Made by a program: the position numbers and the translations under genes. This document shows positions 42,937 to 52,567 of a DNA stretch of 64,000 nucleotides, piece after piece. The stretch comes from Sphingobium sp. Cam5-1. Lineage in GTDB: Bacteria > Pseudomonadota > Alphaproteobacteria > Sphingomonadales > Sphingomonadaceae. Where the stretch lies: NCBI RefSeq assembly GCF_015693305.1, contig NZ_CP065139.1:861501-925500 (forward strand), read 5' to 3'. A model generated the notes under the pieces. That model was given only the letters and a program-made list of their open reading frames with translations. It was not told the origin of the DNA and made no database searches. Position 1 is the first letter of the stretch. Each line of letters starts with the position of its first letter.

Positions 42937-44658
42937 ATGAATCGCCCGACCGGACCCATCGTCCCCGCCACCAACGCAATCGCGCAGGAAGAAGCCCGCT
43001 GGCAGCAGGAAACGCGCGGCCCCGCCATCGAAGGGCGACCGGAACGGCGCGACCCCTTCGTCACCCAGGCGCTCAAATGGCCGATCAAGCCGCTCTACAC
43101 GCCCGCCGATCTCGATGCCGTGGGCTTCGACTATAGCGCCGACCTCGGCTTCCCCGGCGAATATCCCTACACCCGCTCGACCCGCCCCAACGGCCACCGC
43201 TCGGACTTTTGGACGATGACCCAGGTCACCGGCTTCGGCAAAGGCGAGGATTGGGCCAAGCGCGCCCGCTACATGCTGGATCAGGGTCTCTCCGGCCTCA
43301 TCCTCGAATATGACCTCGCCACCACCAACGGCTATGACAGCGACGATCCGGTCGTGGAGGGCGAAGTCGGCCGCGCTGGCATGGCGCTCGACAGCCTCGA
43401 AGACCTCGAAAAAGCGTTCGACCTCCCCTTCGACAAGCTCAAATATCTGATGAGCGTCTGCAACGCGCCGCAGCCAGTGAACCTCGCCATGATCATCGCC
43501 GCCCTCGAAAAGAAAGGCGTCGATCCCAAGGACTTCGTGCTGCACATCGTCAACGGCATCCTGATCGAATATACCTGCGTCGGCCGCTACATATACCCGC
43601 CTGAACATGGATTGCGCATCGCCACCGACTGCATAGACCATATCATCCGCAACCACCCCAATTGGGCGCCGATCTCGATCATCTCCGCCCAGCTCCAGCC
43701 CGCCAAGGCGAACCCGGTGCAGGAAATCGCCTATTCGCTCGCCATCGCCTGCGCCCATATCGACGCGGTGCTGGAGCGCGGGCTCGATATCGACACGGTC
43801 GCGCCCTACATCAATCACTTCGTCGTCAATGTGGACATGGATTTCTTCGAAGGCGTCTGCAAGCTGCGCGCCTTCCGCAAATGCTGGGCGCGGTTGATGA
43901 AGGAGCGTTACGGCGCGTCAAAGCCCGAAGCGCTAAAAATCCGCATGATGACCTCGCCCACCACCATCGCGCTGACGCTCCAGCAGCCGCTCAACAATAT
44001 CGCCCGGCTCGGCATCATGGCGACAGCCTGCGCGCTGGGCGGGGCAGGGGAGGCGATGACCACGCCGCTTTATGACGAGGCCCACGCCCTGCCTGCCGAA
44101 AACGCCATCCGCGTTGGCGCCGCGATCCAGCATATCGTCGCCTACGAAACCGGCGTTGCGGAGACGATCGACCCCCTCGCAGGCTCCTACTATGTCGAGA
44201 CCCTCACCAAGCAGATGGAGGATGCCGCCTTCGCCGAAATGGACAAGATCTTCGCCATGGGCGGGGCGCTCAAAGCCATCGAGACCGGCTATATCCAGCG
44301 CGCGCTCGGCCGCGAACAATATGAGCGCAACAAGGACGTAGAGGAAGGCCGCCGCAAATGGGTCGGCGTCAACCACCTCACCCGCGAAGACGAAGAACGC
44401 GAAATCGAAATCTTCCGCCTCGACGACGCGATGGAGGAAGAGCAAATCCGCAAGGTCCGCGACCTGCGCGCCCGCCGAGACCAGCCCGCCGTCGATGCAG
44501 CGCTGGAGAAGGTGCGCGAAGCCGCCCGCACCGGCGCGAACATGGTCCCGCCCTGCCTCGAAGCGGTAAAGCTCTACGCCACGCATGGCGAAATCTGCAA
44601 CGCGATGCGCGACGTCTTCGGCGTCCACAGCGCCGACAGCCAGCTCATGGGGATTTAG
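42937..44658 (+). CDS. divergent B12-dependent acyl-CoA mutase, large subunit
   Basis: A 573-residue TIM-barrel subunit of the methylmalonyl-CoA mutase family ('LATTNGYDSDDPVVEGEVGRAG', 128-148 in outline; 'RYIYPP', 217-222; 'YETGVAETIDPLAGSYYVE'). The C-terminal cobalamin domain is a separate gene, as in isobutyryl- and 2-hydroxyisobutyryl-CoA mutases. By eye, three defining positions differ: MCM Tyr89 aligns with His87, carboxylate-binding Arg207 with Val215, and His244 of 'GYH' with Gln252 ('SAQ'). It is therefore unlikely to use methylmalonyl-CoA, and the substrate is unknown. CAAGGAGAG precedes ATG 42937. Confidence 0.88.
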   Translation: MNRPTGPIVPATNAIAQEEARWQQETRGPAIEGRPERRDPFVTQALKWPIKPLYTPADLDAVGFDYSADLGFPGEYPYTRSTRPNGHRSDFWTMTQVTGFGKGEDWAKRARYMLDQGLSGLILEYDLATTNGYDSDDPVVEGEVGRAGMALDSLEDLEKAFDLPFDKLKYLMSVCNAPQPVNLAMIIAALEKKGVDPKDFVLHIVNGILIEYTCVGRYIYPPEHGLRIATDCIDHIIRNHPNWAPISIISAQLQPAKANPVQEIAYSLAIACAHIDAVLERGLDIDTVAPYINHFVVNVDMDFFEGVCKLRAFRKCWARLMKERYGASKPEALKIRMMTSPTTIALTLQQPLNNIARLGIMATACALGGAGEAMTTPLYDEAHALPAENAIRVGAAIQHIVAYETGVAETIDPLAGSYYVETLTKQMEDAAFAEMDKIFAMGGALKAIETGYIQRALGREQYERNKDVEEGRRKWVGVNHLTREDEEREIEIFRLDDAMEEEQIRKVRDLRARRDQPAVDAALEKVREAARTGANMVPPCLEAVKLYATHGEICNAMRDVFGVHSADSQLMGI

Positions 44659-44659
44659 C

Positions 44660-45085
44660 ATGACCACATTCAAACGCCCCTTGCGCGTCCTGCTCGCAAA
44701 ACTCGGCATGGACACCCACACGGTCGGCGTCACCGTCATCGGCCACGCCCTGCGCGAAGCGGGGATGGAGGTCATCTTCACTGGCCTCAAGCAGACCCCC
44801 GAAATGGTTTGCGCCGCCGCCGTGCAGGAGGATGTGGACGTCGTCGGCATCTCCACCCTATCCGCCGGTCACACCCGCAGCCTGCCCAAGCTCGCTCGCC
44901 TGCTCCGTGAAGCAGGTGCGGGCGACAAGCTGCTCGTCGCGGGCGGCGTCATCCCCGAAGAGGACAAGCCGATCCTTGAGGAAGCAGGCGTCGATCGCAT
45001 CTTCACCATGGGTTCTGACACGCGCGACATCGTCGCCTATCTCGAAAGCTGGTGGGCAGCGCGGCTGGCGGAGGACGCCGCCTGA
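44660..45085 (+). CDS. cobalamin-binding small subunit of the acyl-CoA mutase
   Basis: A 141-residue B12-binding domain. The D-x-H-x-x-G motif is 'MDTHTVG' with Asp18, His20 (lower axial cobalt ligand) and Gly23. 'VDVVGISTLSAGHTRSLPKL' supplies the S-x-L region, and 'LLVAGGVIPEED' supplies the G-G. The start is 1 bp after the stop of the large subunit, and the stop overlaps the MeaB start (TGATG). It matches the HcmB/IcmB arrangement. Confidence 0.94.
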   Translation: MTTFKRPLRVLLAKLGMDTHTVGVTVIGHALREAGMEVIFTGLKQTPEMVCAAAVQEDVDVVGISTLSAGHTRSLPKLARLLREAGAGDKLLVAGGVIPEEDKPILEEAGVDRIFTMGSDTRDIVAYLESWWAARLAEDAA

Positions 45086-46047
45086 TGATGCGAAACCCGG
45101 CGGAGGTTGCCGACCGCCTCCTTGCCGGAGACGTGGCGGCAGGCGCGCGCGCGATCCGCTGGCTGGACGACCGCGACCCGCGCGGCGCGCAGGTGCTTGG
45201 CCTCATCTACCCGCACACCGGCCGCGCCCAGCTGGTCGGCGTCACCGGCCCGCCCGGCGCAGGCAAATCCACCCTCACCGACACGCTCGTCACGCAATGG
45301 CGCAAGCGGGACCAGCGCGTCGCCGTCATCGCCGTCGATCCATCCAGCCCCTTCACCGGAGGCGCCATCCTCGGCGACCGCGTCCGCATGAGCCGCCACG
45401 CGCTCGACCCCGGCGTCTTCATCCGTTCGCTCGGCACGCGGGGCCACGCGGGCGGGCTGTCCCGCTCCACCCATGACGCCTGCCTCGTCTTCGACGCGAT
45501 GGGCTATGACATCATCCTCATCGAAACCGTCGGCGTCGGGCAGGACGAAATCGATGTCGTGAACCTCGCCCACACCACCGTCATCGTCGCGGTGCCCGGC
45601 CTTGGCGATGAAATTCAGGCGGTGAAGGCGGGCCTCATGGAGGCAGGCGACATCTTCGTCGTGAACAAGGCCGACCGCGACGGCTATGACGCCACCCATC
45701 GCCAGATGGAACTGATGCTCCACCTGCGCGCCCAAACCGTCATGGACCAGCGCTGGGACGTGCCCCTCCTACGCGCTGTCGCGGCAAAGGGGGAGGGCGC
45801 GGACGCCATCGTCGACGCCATCGCCGCCCATCGCGCCTTCCTGCAAGAACAAGGGGACTTCATCAGCCGCAGCCGCCTGCGCGCGCGGGAACAGCTCTTC
45901 TCGCTAGTCCGCGACGCCCTCGCATCCCGCGCAATGACCCTGTGCGGCGACGCCATCCTCGATCAGGTAGAGATGCGGCAGCTTGATCCCTACGCCGCCG
46001 CAGAACAAATTGTCGCAGTCCTTCCCGACAAGAGTGCCCCCGCATGA
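45085..46047 (+). CDS. meaB: MeaB/ArgK-type G-protein chaperone of the acyl-CoA mutase
   Basis: A 320-residue P-loop GTPase of the MeaB family, which protects and loads adenosylcobalamin in acyl-CoA mutases. 'LVGVTGPPGAGKSTLTD' is the Walker A, 'IAVDPSSPFTGGAILGDRVRM' is the family signature, 'IETVGVGQDEIDV' contains the Walker B/switch, and 'VVNKADRDG' is the NKxD motif. An ATG also occurs one codon later. Position directly after the cobalamin subunit indicates it serves this mutase. Confidence 0.95.
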   Translation: MMRNPAEVADRLLAGDVAAGARAIRWLDDRDPRGAQVLGLIYPHTGRAQLVGVTGPPGAGKSTLTDTLVTQWRKRDQRVAVIAVDPSSPFTGGAILGDRVRMSRHALDPGVFIRSLGTRGHAGGLSRSTHDACLVFDAMGYDIILIETVGVGQDEIDVVNLAHTTVIVAVPGLGDEIQAVKAGLMEAGDIFVVNKADRDGYDATHRQMELMLHLRAQTVMDQRWDVPLLRAVAAKGEGADAIVDAIAAHRAFLQEQGDFISRSRLRAREQLFSLVRDALASRAMTLCGDAILDQVEMRQLDPYAAAEQIVAVLPDKSAPA

Positions 46048-46661
46048 CCAAGTCCATCTGCGCTCTGGCCCACAAGCCGGGCACCACTCGCGAAGATTTC
46101 CAGCATTATTATGAAGAAAATCACGCTCCGATGGCGATCAGTCATTTCCCCTTCTCTGCTTATGCTCGCAATCACCTCACCGGGGCGCAGCTATTCCGCT
46201 GGGACACGATCAGCGAATTCTGGGCCGATGACATAGAGGCAGCGGCGGCACTCATGGCCGGACCAGTGGGAAAGATCATGGCCGCTGACGAGGAACGCTT
46301 CATGAACCGGCCTCTCATCGCCTCCGCCGGAGTGGAGGAAGTCATCCTTTCCCCTGGAAACCCCGCCGGAAGCGACGGCCGCCGAACAGCCTTGCTCGTT
46401 CAGCATGCCGCCGAAGGCGTCGATCTGCGCTCAGCGGTGATGGCGTGGGCGAAGGGATTCGCTAAGGACATGCCCGGCGTCTCGATCGACTTTACGACCA
46501 ACTGGACCGCCCAAGCCTTTCCAGCAAAGGCCGTCCTGTGGCTGCCGGGATGGCAAGCCCAGGCCGCCATTCCGTACGGTCTTTCCACTCAAGCGCTGTT
46601 GATCCGCCATGTCACAACTCCGCCTTCGCAGTTGCTGGGCGCCCATTCCGCCTCTCGTTAG
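46044..46661 (+). CDS. EthD-like dimeric alpha/beta-barrel protein
   Basis: A 205-residue protein. The N-terminal half has an EthD/ferredoxin-like pattern, 'KPGTTREDFQHYYEENHAPMA', usual in proteins that accompany P450 or ether-degrading systems. The C-terminal half looks like a weaker second copy of the fold. The ATG overlaps the MeaB stop (ATGA), so it belongs to the mutase operon. The function of EthD proteins is unresolved. A tandem-domain reading is tentative. Confidence 0.7.
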   Translation: MTKSICALAHKPGTTREDFQHYYEENHAPMAISHFPFSAYARNHLTGAQLFRWDTISEFWADDIEAAAALMAGPVGKIMAADEERFMNRPLIASAGVEEVILSPGNPAGSDGRRTALLVQHAAEGVDLRSAVMAWAKGFAKDMPGVSIDFTTNWTAQAFPAKAVLWLPGWQAQAAIPYGLSTQALLIRHVTTPPSQLLGAHSASR

Positions 46662-46779
46662 CGCTGAAATTGCCGGAGTGCAAATGTGCAACAGCGTAGA
46701 GATAAACATCAGATGTTACGCAGATTGGCACGATCATCCTTGATGTAAGCGATAATTGCGACTAACGGAGCTGCATCGG

Positions 46780-46795
46780 ACATGTTTATCCATGT
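46780..46795 (+). promoter_or_regulatory. palindrome upstream of the second TonB receptor
   Basis: ACATG-TTTATC-CATGT, flanked by CG on both sides, lies 97 bp before ATG 46892 in the 230-bp gap 46662-46891. It is a candidate operator. Nothing else in the gap stood out. Confidence 0.35.
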
Positions 46796-46891
46796 TCGGG
46801 GTCAACAGGCGCTTTTTCCCGTGTGGCGCGTGCAGATAACGATAAACAGCCGGGACTGTTGACCAAGAGCAGCATGTGTTTGGGAGGATGT

Positions 46892-49273
46892 ATGAAATCC
46901 ATATTGCTTGCGGGCGTTACCGCAATTTTGGTGCCTTTCTCGGTTTCGGCGAACGCTCAGGAACAAAGCGCCGTTCAGGAACCATCGGCCACTCTCGGTG
47001 ATATCGTCGTGACTGCGCGCCGCTCTGCGGAAACGCTGCAGGACGTGCCTGTCGCCGTTACCGCGCTCAGCGGTGACTTCATCGAACGGCAGAACATCTC
47101 TGATCCGACCGACGTGCCGAACTTCGCGCCGAACATCACGATCGAACAGCAGCCGTCCAGCCTTTCGGCCGCGACCATCTACATTCGCGGCATCGGCAAC
47201 AACGAACCTTCGGCCGTTTCCGAACAGGGCGTGGGCGTCTATCTCGACGGCGTCTACCTCGCCCGTGCGGCCGGTGCCGTGTTCGACCTTATCGATCTGG
47301 AACGGATCGAAGTGCTGCGCGGTCCTCAGGGCACGCTGTTCGGCCGCAACACCATCGGCGGCGCGCTCCAGCTGATCACGAAAAAGCCCGCCAACGACAT
47401 GCATGTCACCGCGAAGGCGGGCTACGGCCGCTTCAACGAATGGTATGCCCGCGCGCGGCTCGATACCGGCTATATTCTGGGCGACGTGCTCAAGGCGTCG
47501 ATCGCCTATCAGCATCGTGAGGGCGACGGCTATGTGAACAATACGCTCACCCCGGCCTCGCAGGACCCCGGTTCGCTCAATGCGGACTCGGTCGCGATCG
47601 GTTTGCAGGCGGATCTGGGCGATCTGACGGTCAATTACAGCTTCGATTATGACAATCGTAAGGGCACGCCTGCCTTCTTCCAGATCGTCGCTGCCACCCC
47701 GCTGGCGCAGGACTATTATTCGCAGTCGCCCAGTTTCGGCGGCGCGCCTTTCCTCGTCAGCCCGGATCGTCAGGGCACCGTTCAGCAGGCGGGCTTCACC
47801 GACCGCAACGGCAATTTCCGCTATGGCAGCAAGACCCGCGTTCAGGGTCATGGCCTGACGCTCAGCTATGAAGCAATTCCCGAGCTGACGCTCAAGTCGA
47901 TCACCGGCTACCGGAAGTTCTTCCAGGACACGATCCTGAACCTGTCGGGTAACGGCGTGCTGCGTGGTCAAGTCGTAGACTTCGACTCACCCACTCTGGT
48001 CTCTGTGCAGGATGTTGTTCCCTACACCGGCAACAATGCGCCGCAGAAGCAGTGGCAGTTCAGCCAAGAATTCCAGGCTCTCGGCAAGGTCGGTGACCTC
48101 AGCTACCTGCTCGGCATGTATTATTTCTACGAAAAATCGTCGGAATATAACCAGCAGGCATTGACGATTCTGGCGCCGGTAGCTGCGCTTGATTTCTATG
48201 GCTTCCCCGCCGGAACTGCGGCAGCCGTAGCGGCAGCCAACCCGGGCCTGGCCACCGTTGGCATCAACGCCACGCCGGTTCAGGCATTCGGCGGCACGTC
48301 ACAGTCGATGGCCCTGTTCGGCCAGGTCAGTTGGAAGCCGTCCTCGCTCGACGATAAGCTGGAAGTCACGCTGGGTGGCCGCCATACCGCCGACGACAAG
48401 ACCATCTATCTGGCCGGTGACGTCTTCCCCGTGCAGCGTGGCCGCCGCAGCTTCGACAACTTCTCCTGGCTGGCATCGGTCAGCTATGAGGTGATGGACG
48501 ATGTCATGGTCTATGGCCGCGTATCGACCGGCTATCGCTCGGGCGGCATCAACCCGCGCGGCGGCAGCATCAACGGCTTCGATCCCGAAAAGGCGACCTC
48601 TTATGAGGCGGGCTTCAAGTCGCAATGGTTCGACAATCGCCTGCGCCTGAACGTCGCTGGCTACATCACCGACTATGACGACCTTCAGGTGCAGCAGTTC
48701 GCCGCAGGCAGCGGCGGCGCCACCTCGCTGATCGTCAATGCGGGCAAGGTGCGCCTGTCGGGCTTCGAAGCGGAACTGACGGCAGCCCCCTTCCGTGGCT
48801 TCCAGATCGACGGTTCGGTCGGTTATGTGAAACATGACTATAAGACCTTCCTCTTCCGCGATCCGGGCACCAACACGGTGGTCGATGTCGCTGACGAAGC
48901 ACGGCCGCTCTACACGCCAAAGTGGAACGTCCATGTCGGCGCTGAATATTCGCATCCCATCGGCGGCGGCGACACGCTCGTCCGTCTGCGTGGCGACTAT
49001 TCCTATCGCACGAAGATCTACTTCAACGCGCTCGACAACACCGCGCCGTTCAACGAACAGATCGTTTCGCCCAGCCAGACCAACGTAAAGGCGCGTCTGT
49101 CGGTCGAAGGCTTCGATCTCGGCGGTGGCAAGCTCGACGTGGGTATCTGGGGCGACAATCTGCTGAACCAGAAGCGGCTGGTTTACGGCATCGACTTCGG
49201 CGCGCTGGGCTTCGCAGGGGCGACGTTCAACAAGCCGACCTCCTACGGCGTGGATGCCAAGATCGCCTTCTGA
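46892..49273 (+). CDS. TonB-dependent outer-membrane receptor
   Basis: A 793-residue receptor. The signal peptide 'MKSILLAGVTAILVPFSVSANA' precedes the TonB-box region 'LGDIVVTARRSAETLQDVPV'. The plug shows 'IYIRGIGNNEPSAVSEQGVG', 'VYLDGVYLARAAG' and 'IEVLRGPQGTLFGRNTIGGAL'. The barrel ends 'TSYGVDAKIAF' with the C-terminal Phe needed for assembly. ATG 46892 follows GGGAGG; the open frame upstream to 46823 would spoil the signal peptide. It may import the compound handled by the neighbouring P450 and mutase genes. Confidence 0.93.
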   Translation: MKSILLAGVTAILVPFSVSANAQEQSAVQEPSATLGDIVVTARRSAETLQDVPVAVTALSGDFIERQNISDPTDVPNFAPNITIEQQPSSLSAATIYIRGIGNNEPSAVSEQGVGVYLDGVYLARAAGAVFDLIDLERIEVLRGPQGTLFGRNTIGGALQLITKKPANDMHVTAKAGYGRFNEWYARARLDTGYILGDVLKASIAYQHREGDGYVNNTLTPASQDPGSLNADSVAIGLQADLGDLTVNYSFDYDNRKGTPAFFQIVAATPLAQDYYSQSPSFGGAPFLVSPDRQGTVQQAGFTDRNGNFRYGSKTRVQGHGLTLSYEAIPELTLKSITGYRKFFQDTILNLSGNGVLRGQVVDFDSPTLVSVQDVVPYTGNNAPQKQWQFSQEFQALGKVGDLSYLLGMYYFYEKSSEYNQQALTILAPVAALDFYGFPAGTAAAVAAANPGLATVGINATPVQAFGGTSQSMALFGQVSWKPSSLDDKLEVTLGGRHTADDKTIYLAGDVFPVQRGRRSFDNFSWLASVSYEVMDDVMVYGRVSTGYRSGGINPRGGSINGFDPEKATSYEAGFKSQWFDNRLRLNVAGYITDYDDLQVQQFAAGSGGATSLIVNAGKVRLSGFEAELTAAPFRGFQIDGSVGYVKHDYKTFLFRDPGTNTVVDVADEARPLYTPKWNVHVGAEYSHPIGGGDTLVRLRGDYSYRTKIYFNALDNTAPFNEQIVSPSQTNVKARLSVEGFDLGGGKLDVGIWGDNLLNQKRLVYGIDFGALGFAGATFNKPTSYGVDAKIAF

Positions 49274-49287
49274 TCAGACCTAAAAAT

Positions 49288-49594
49288 CCTCCCCGCGCGA
49301 AGCGTGGGGAGGGGGGAGGGGAAAATGGCACAACCTGTGAAATTTCCCCTCCACCATTCGCTTCGCGAACGGTCCCCCTCCCCATCTCACGATAGGGAGG
49401 ATCAATGTGCGCACTTCCACCCTTTAACGAAGAACTGCCTTGCACTGCTTAGCCCGAACCGGGTCAAGCGAACAACGAAAAGACGCCTCTAGAGCGCGCT
49501 GCGTTAAATCGGACGCAAGACGCGCGCTCTAGTTATTTGTTGCCGCATCGTTTGTTGCGCAAAACCGGTTCCCACTTTTGCGCACGATGCTCTA
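49288..49594. repeat. gene-free 49274-49601 with three palindromic repeat units
   Basis: Unit one is CCTCCCC...GGGGAGG (49288-49312), terminator-like after the TonB gene. Unit two is CTAGAGCGCG...CGCGCTCTAG (49489-49532). Unit three pairs GCATCGT (49545-49551) and GCGCAAAA (49557-49564) with TTTTGCGC and ACGATGC (49576-49590); similar sequences are widespread between alphaproteobacterial genes. No gene is seen here. Confidence 0.7.
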
Positions 49595-49601
49595 AATGAC
49601 C

Positions 49602-51011
49602 TCAGCGGCTACTCATCCCCTGCCACCCAAGTCCCAGAGCTTTCTGAACATTGATAAAACTCACGGTCAGTCCTGCCGCCGCCTGCATCCTCGCCTGCGA
49701 AGCCGCCAAGACCAGCCGCCTTTGCTTCAAATAGTCTATTCCTGAAATCGTCCCCGCCTGACTCCGCTGCCGCGCAAGCTCCGCTCCGATCTTCGCCTGC
49801 CGTTCGGCCCGCGCCAGATCGGCCAGGCTTTCGCGCTGCCGCTGAAACCGCGCCAGTGAACCCTCGGCATCCTGCAACGCATTCAGCACCGCCGCGCGGT
49901 AATCCGCCGCCGCCTCATCCCGCTGCGCCTCCGCCGCATCGATCCGTGCGCGGGCTTTCCCGAAATCCAGGAAAGACCAACTGATCCGCGGCACTGCCGC
50001 GACCGTGAACTTGTCCAGATCGACCAGATCCTCCGGCGACGATCCGCCCAGCCCGATAAGCCCCAGGAAGCTGATATGCGGAAAGCGCGCCGCATCCGCC
50101 ACGCCGATCCGTGCGGTCTGGGCGGCCAGCTTGCGTTCCGCCGCGCGTATATCGGGGCGGCGCTGCAACAGGGCGGCCGGATCACTCACCGCGACCTCGG
50201 CAGGGGGCAGCGGCAGAGCAGCCGACGGGTCGAGCAAGCCGTCCAGCGTCCCCGGCACCGCGCCGGTCAGCACCGCCAGCTTGTCCTTCAACGCGTCAAT
50301 CTCGGCCCGCATCGGCGCCAACTGCGCGCGCGCGCGATCTCTGTCGGACTCCTGTTGCAGCAGTTCGCCTCGTGCAATCGTCCCCCGTTCAAAACGCTGC
50401 CGAGTTAGGGCAACCTCCTCATCCTGCAACGCCAACGCCTCGACAACCATAGCCAGGCGCTGCTGCCGATCGCGCAGCTCGACATAGCTTTGCGCAACCT
50501 CTGCCGACAGGCTGACGCGGGCGTCATCCAGCCCCGCCTCGCTCGCCGCGACATCGGCGCGCGTCGCCTCGATAGCCCGGCGGCCGCCGCCGAAAAGATC
50601 CAGTTCCCAACTCGCATCGAAACCGACATTGTACAGGTCGAGCGTGCTGGCGCTCCCATCCTCCGACTGTCCGGGCAAGCGCGCCTTGGCATAGATGACC
50701 GAGCCGTTGATTGTCGGCAGCTCTTCCGCCCTTTTCTGGCGGAGAGCCGCGCGCGCCTGCCGAATGCGCGCGGCTGCGGCGTCCAGGCGGGGGTTCCCGG
50801 CCAGCGCCCGGTCCATCAACTGGTTCAGCACCGGATCGCCAAGGCTCGTCCACCATGGCGCGGCCGCTTCCACTGGCCCGGCCCCGGCGTCCCCCCGGAC
50901 GAAATGCGGCGGTGGGGCAGGGGCCACGTCCGCAGGGCCGCGATAGTCGGGGCCAGCGGTGCAAGCCGTGGTCAGGATCAAGGCAAAGGCAAAGGCTGAT
51001 CGGTTACGCAT
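49602..51011 (-). CDS. outer-membrane efflux lipoprotein (OprM/NodT family)
   Basis: A 469-residue outer-membrane factor. The lipobox 'ILTTACTAGPDY' near residue 17 gives lipid attachment and fixes the start at ATG 51011. Two repeats of the OEP fold follow; 'VEAAAPWWTSLGDPVLNQLMDRALAGNPRLDAAAARIRQARA' in outline is the first, and 'RRPDIRAAERKLAAQTARIGVADAARFP' opens the second. It is the third gene of a tripartite pump with the MFS and HlyD genes, 8 bp after the MFS stop. Confidence 0.92.
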   Translation of the reverse strand: MRNRSAFAFALILTTACTAGPDYRGPADVAPAPPPHFVRGDAGAGPVEAAAPWWTSLGDPVLNQLMDRALAGNPRLDAAAARIRQARAALRQKRAEELPTINGSVIYAKARLPGQSEDGSASTLDLYNVGFDASWELDLFGGGRRAIEATRADVAASEAGLDDARVSLSAEVAQSYVELRDRQQRLAMVVEALALQDEEVALTRQRFERGTIARGELLQQESDRDRARAQLAPMRAEIDALKDKLAVLTGAVPGTLDGLLDPSAALPLPPAEVAVSDPAALLQRRPDIRAAERKLAAQTARIGVADAARFPHISFLGLIGLGGSSPEDLVDLDKFTVAAVPRISWSFLDFGKARARIDAAEAQRDEAAADYRAAVLNALQDAEGSLARFQRQRESLADLARAERQAKIGAELARQRSQAGTISGIDYLKQRRLVLAASQARMQAAAGLTVSFINVQKALGLGWQGMSSR

Positions 51012-51019
51012 CGACAATC

Positions 51020-52567
51020 TCAATGAGCGGCCACAGGCGCGGCATGCTGTGGCAGCGGGCGGAGGAAGAAGACGAGCGGCGCGGTACACAGGATGGCGAT
51101 GATCAGCATCCAGAACAGGTCGATAAAGGTCATGGTGAGCGCCTGCGTCTGAATGCCCTGTTCGATCACGCGGAACGCCGCGTCGCGCCCACCCAGCGCG
51201 AGTGCCTGCGCGTCGACATAATGTTGAAGATCAAGGCCATTGGCCGCGAGATTCTCCTCCATCCTGCGCGCATGCAGCCACAGCCGCTGGTCCTGCACCA
51301 CCGCGATGCCCGCCAGCGCAAAGGAACCGCCCAGATTGCGCGCGGCGTTGTAGAGGCCCGACGCATCGGCCGCCAAGGACATCGGCACGGAACGGATTGC
51401 CGCCTGGTTCAGGAACATCATGACGCAAATGGTGCCGACGCCTCGCATCAATTGGGAATCGACGAAATCGGCGCCTGTGGACACCGACGTCAGTGATGTT
51501 TCCAAATAGGTGCTGAGGATCAGCAGGACCAATCCGATCAAGACGGAAAGATGGATCGGTATAGTGCGGATTGCCCATGGCATGAACGGCATCATGAGCA
51601 CCATCGGCACGCCCGACAGCAGCACGATCTGCCCCGACTGAAGCGCATTATAGCCTGCGATCAGCGTCAGGAACTGGGGGATCACATAGGATGTGCCGTA
51701 GATCACCATGCCGATCATCATGGCCATGATGAACACCGCGCCAAACTGCCGGTCCAACAGCAGGCGCAGCCGGATCACGGGCCGCTTGGCCAGCAACTGC
51801 CCGGCCAGCAGCATGGCGAACCCGGCCACAGCCGTGATGGTCAGCCATATGATCGTCGATGACTCGAACCATTGTTCCCGCTCGCCCTCCTCCAGCACGA
51901 CGGTAAGCCCGCCCAGCCCCAGGATAAGGCCGAACACGCCCAGCCAATCCGCCTCGCCGATCAGGTCAAGGCGCGGCCGCTCATGGGGAAGCGCGACCAG
52001 CAGCAGAAGAAGGAGGGCAAGCCCGACCGGCAGGTTGAGGAAAAAGGCATAGTGCCAACTGATATTCTCGGTCAGCCATCCCCCCAGCACCGGCCCCATG
52101 ATAGGTCCCAGGATCGCGGTCGCCCCAAACAGGGAATTACCCACAGCTTGCTGATGGCGCGGCAATCGCGTCGCGATGATGGTCATCGCCGTGGGGATCA
52201 GCGCCCCGCCGGTAATACCCTGACCGATCCGCCCCGCGATCATGACCGGCAATGTCTGCGCCATGCCGCAGATCATCGAAAATCCCACGAAACCCACGGT
52301 GGCGATCAGCAGGAAATTGCGCAGCCCCAGCAGCCGCTGCAACCAGCCCGCCAAGGGAATGATGATGATTTCCGCGACGATGAACGACGTCGCGATCCAG
52401 GTTCCTTCCGTCCCGCTCGCGCCGATTTCGCCCTGGATGATCGGCAGGGCGGAGTTGACGATGGAAATGTCGAGCATCGCCATCATTGCGCCCAGCGTGC
52501 CAGCCGCCACCGCGAGCCAGTCCGCGACGCTTGCGCGCTCGGCTGTCTCAGGCAGTCTTGCGTTCAC
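51020..52567 (-). CDS. emrB: DHA2-family MFS drug transporter (EmrB-like)
   Basis: A 515-residue, 14-helix major facilitator of the EmrB/QacA type. The helix-1 motif 'MLDISIVNSALPIIQGEIGAS' contains the D1 signature, and helix 5 carries 'LGPIMGPVLGGWLTENISWHYAFFLNLPVG' (motif C plus loop). It exports hydrophobic compounds together with the HlyD adaptor, whose stop overlaps its start, and the outer-membrane factor downstream. The ligand is unknown; toxic substrates or intermediates of the catabolic genes are plausible. Confidence 0.94.
   Translation of the reverse strand: MNARLPETAERASVADWLAVAAGTLGAMMAMLDISIVNSALPIIQGEIGASGTEGTWIATSFIVAEIIIIPLAGWLQRLLGLRNFLLIATVGFVGFSMICGMAQTLPVMIAGRIGQGITGGALIPTAMTIIATRLPRHQQAVGNSLFGATAILGPIMGPVLGGWLTENISWHYAFFLNLPVGLALLLLLLVALPHERPRLDLIGEADWLGVFGLILGLGGLTVVLEEGEREQWFESSTIIWLTITAVAGFAMLLAGQLLAKRPVIRLRLLLDRQFGAVFIMAMMIGMVIYGTSYVIPQFLTLIAGYNALQSGQIVLLSGVPMVLMMPFMPWAIRTIPIHLSVLIGLVLLILSTYLETSLTSVSTGADFVDSQLMRGVGTICVMMFLNQAAIRSVPMSLAADASGLYNAARNLGGSFALAGIAVVQDQRLWLHARRMEENLAANGLDLQHYVDAQALALGGRDAAFRVIEQGIQTQALTMTFIDLFWMLIIAILCTAPLVFFLRPLPQHAAPVAAH

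Noticed and set aside
42937..44658. Ordinary methylmalonyl-CoA mutase of propionate metabolism
   Set aside because: The carboxylate-binding Arg and two other key residues appear absent, and the cobalamin domain is a separate polypeptide.
25086..46723. TTACGCAGAT-like motif shared by promoter regions near 25090 and 46715
   Set aside because: The common core TACGCA is short and expected dozens of times by chance in 64 kb, so it is not a supported regulatory motif.
49557..49583. Possible small RNA or CRISPR-like unit in 49274-49601
   Set aside because: The palindromes are of different sequence, not evenly spaced, with no spacers or cas genes. They fit common intergenic repeats instead.
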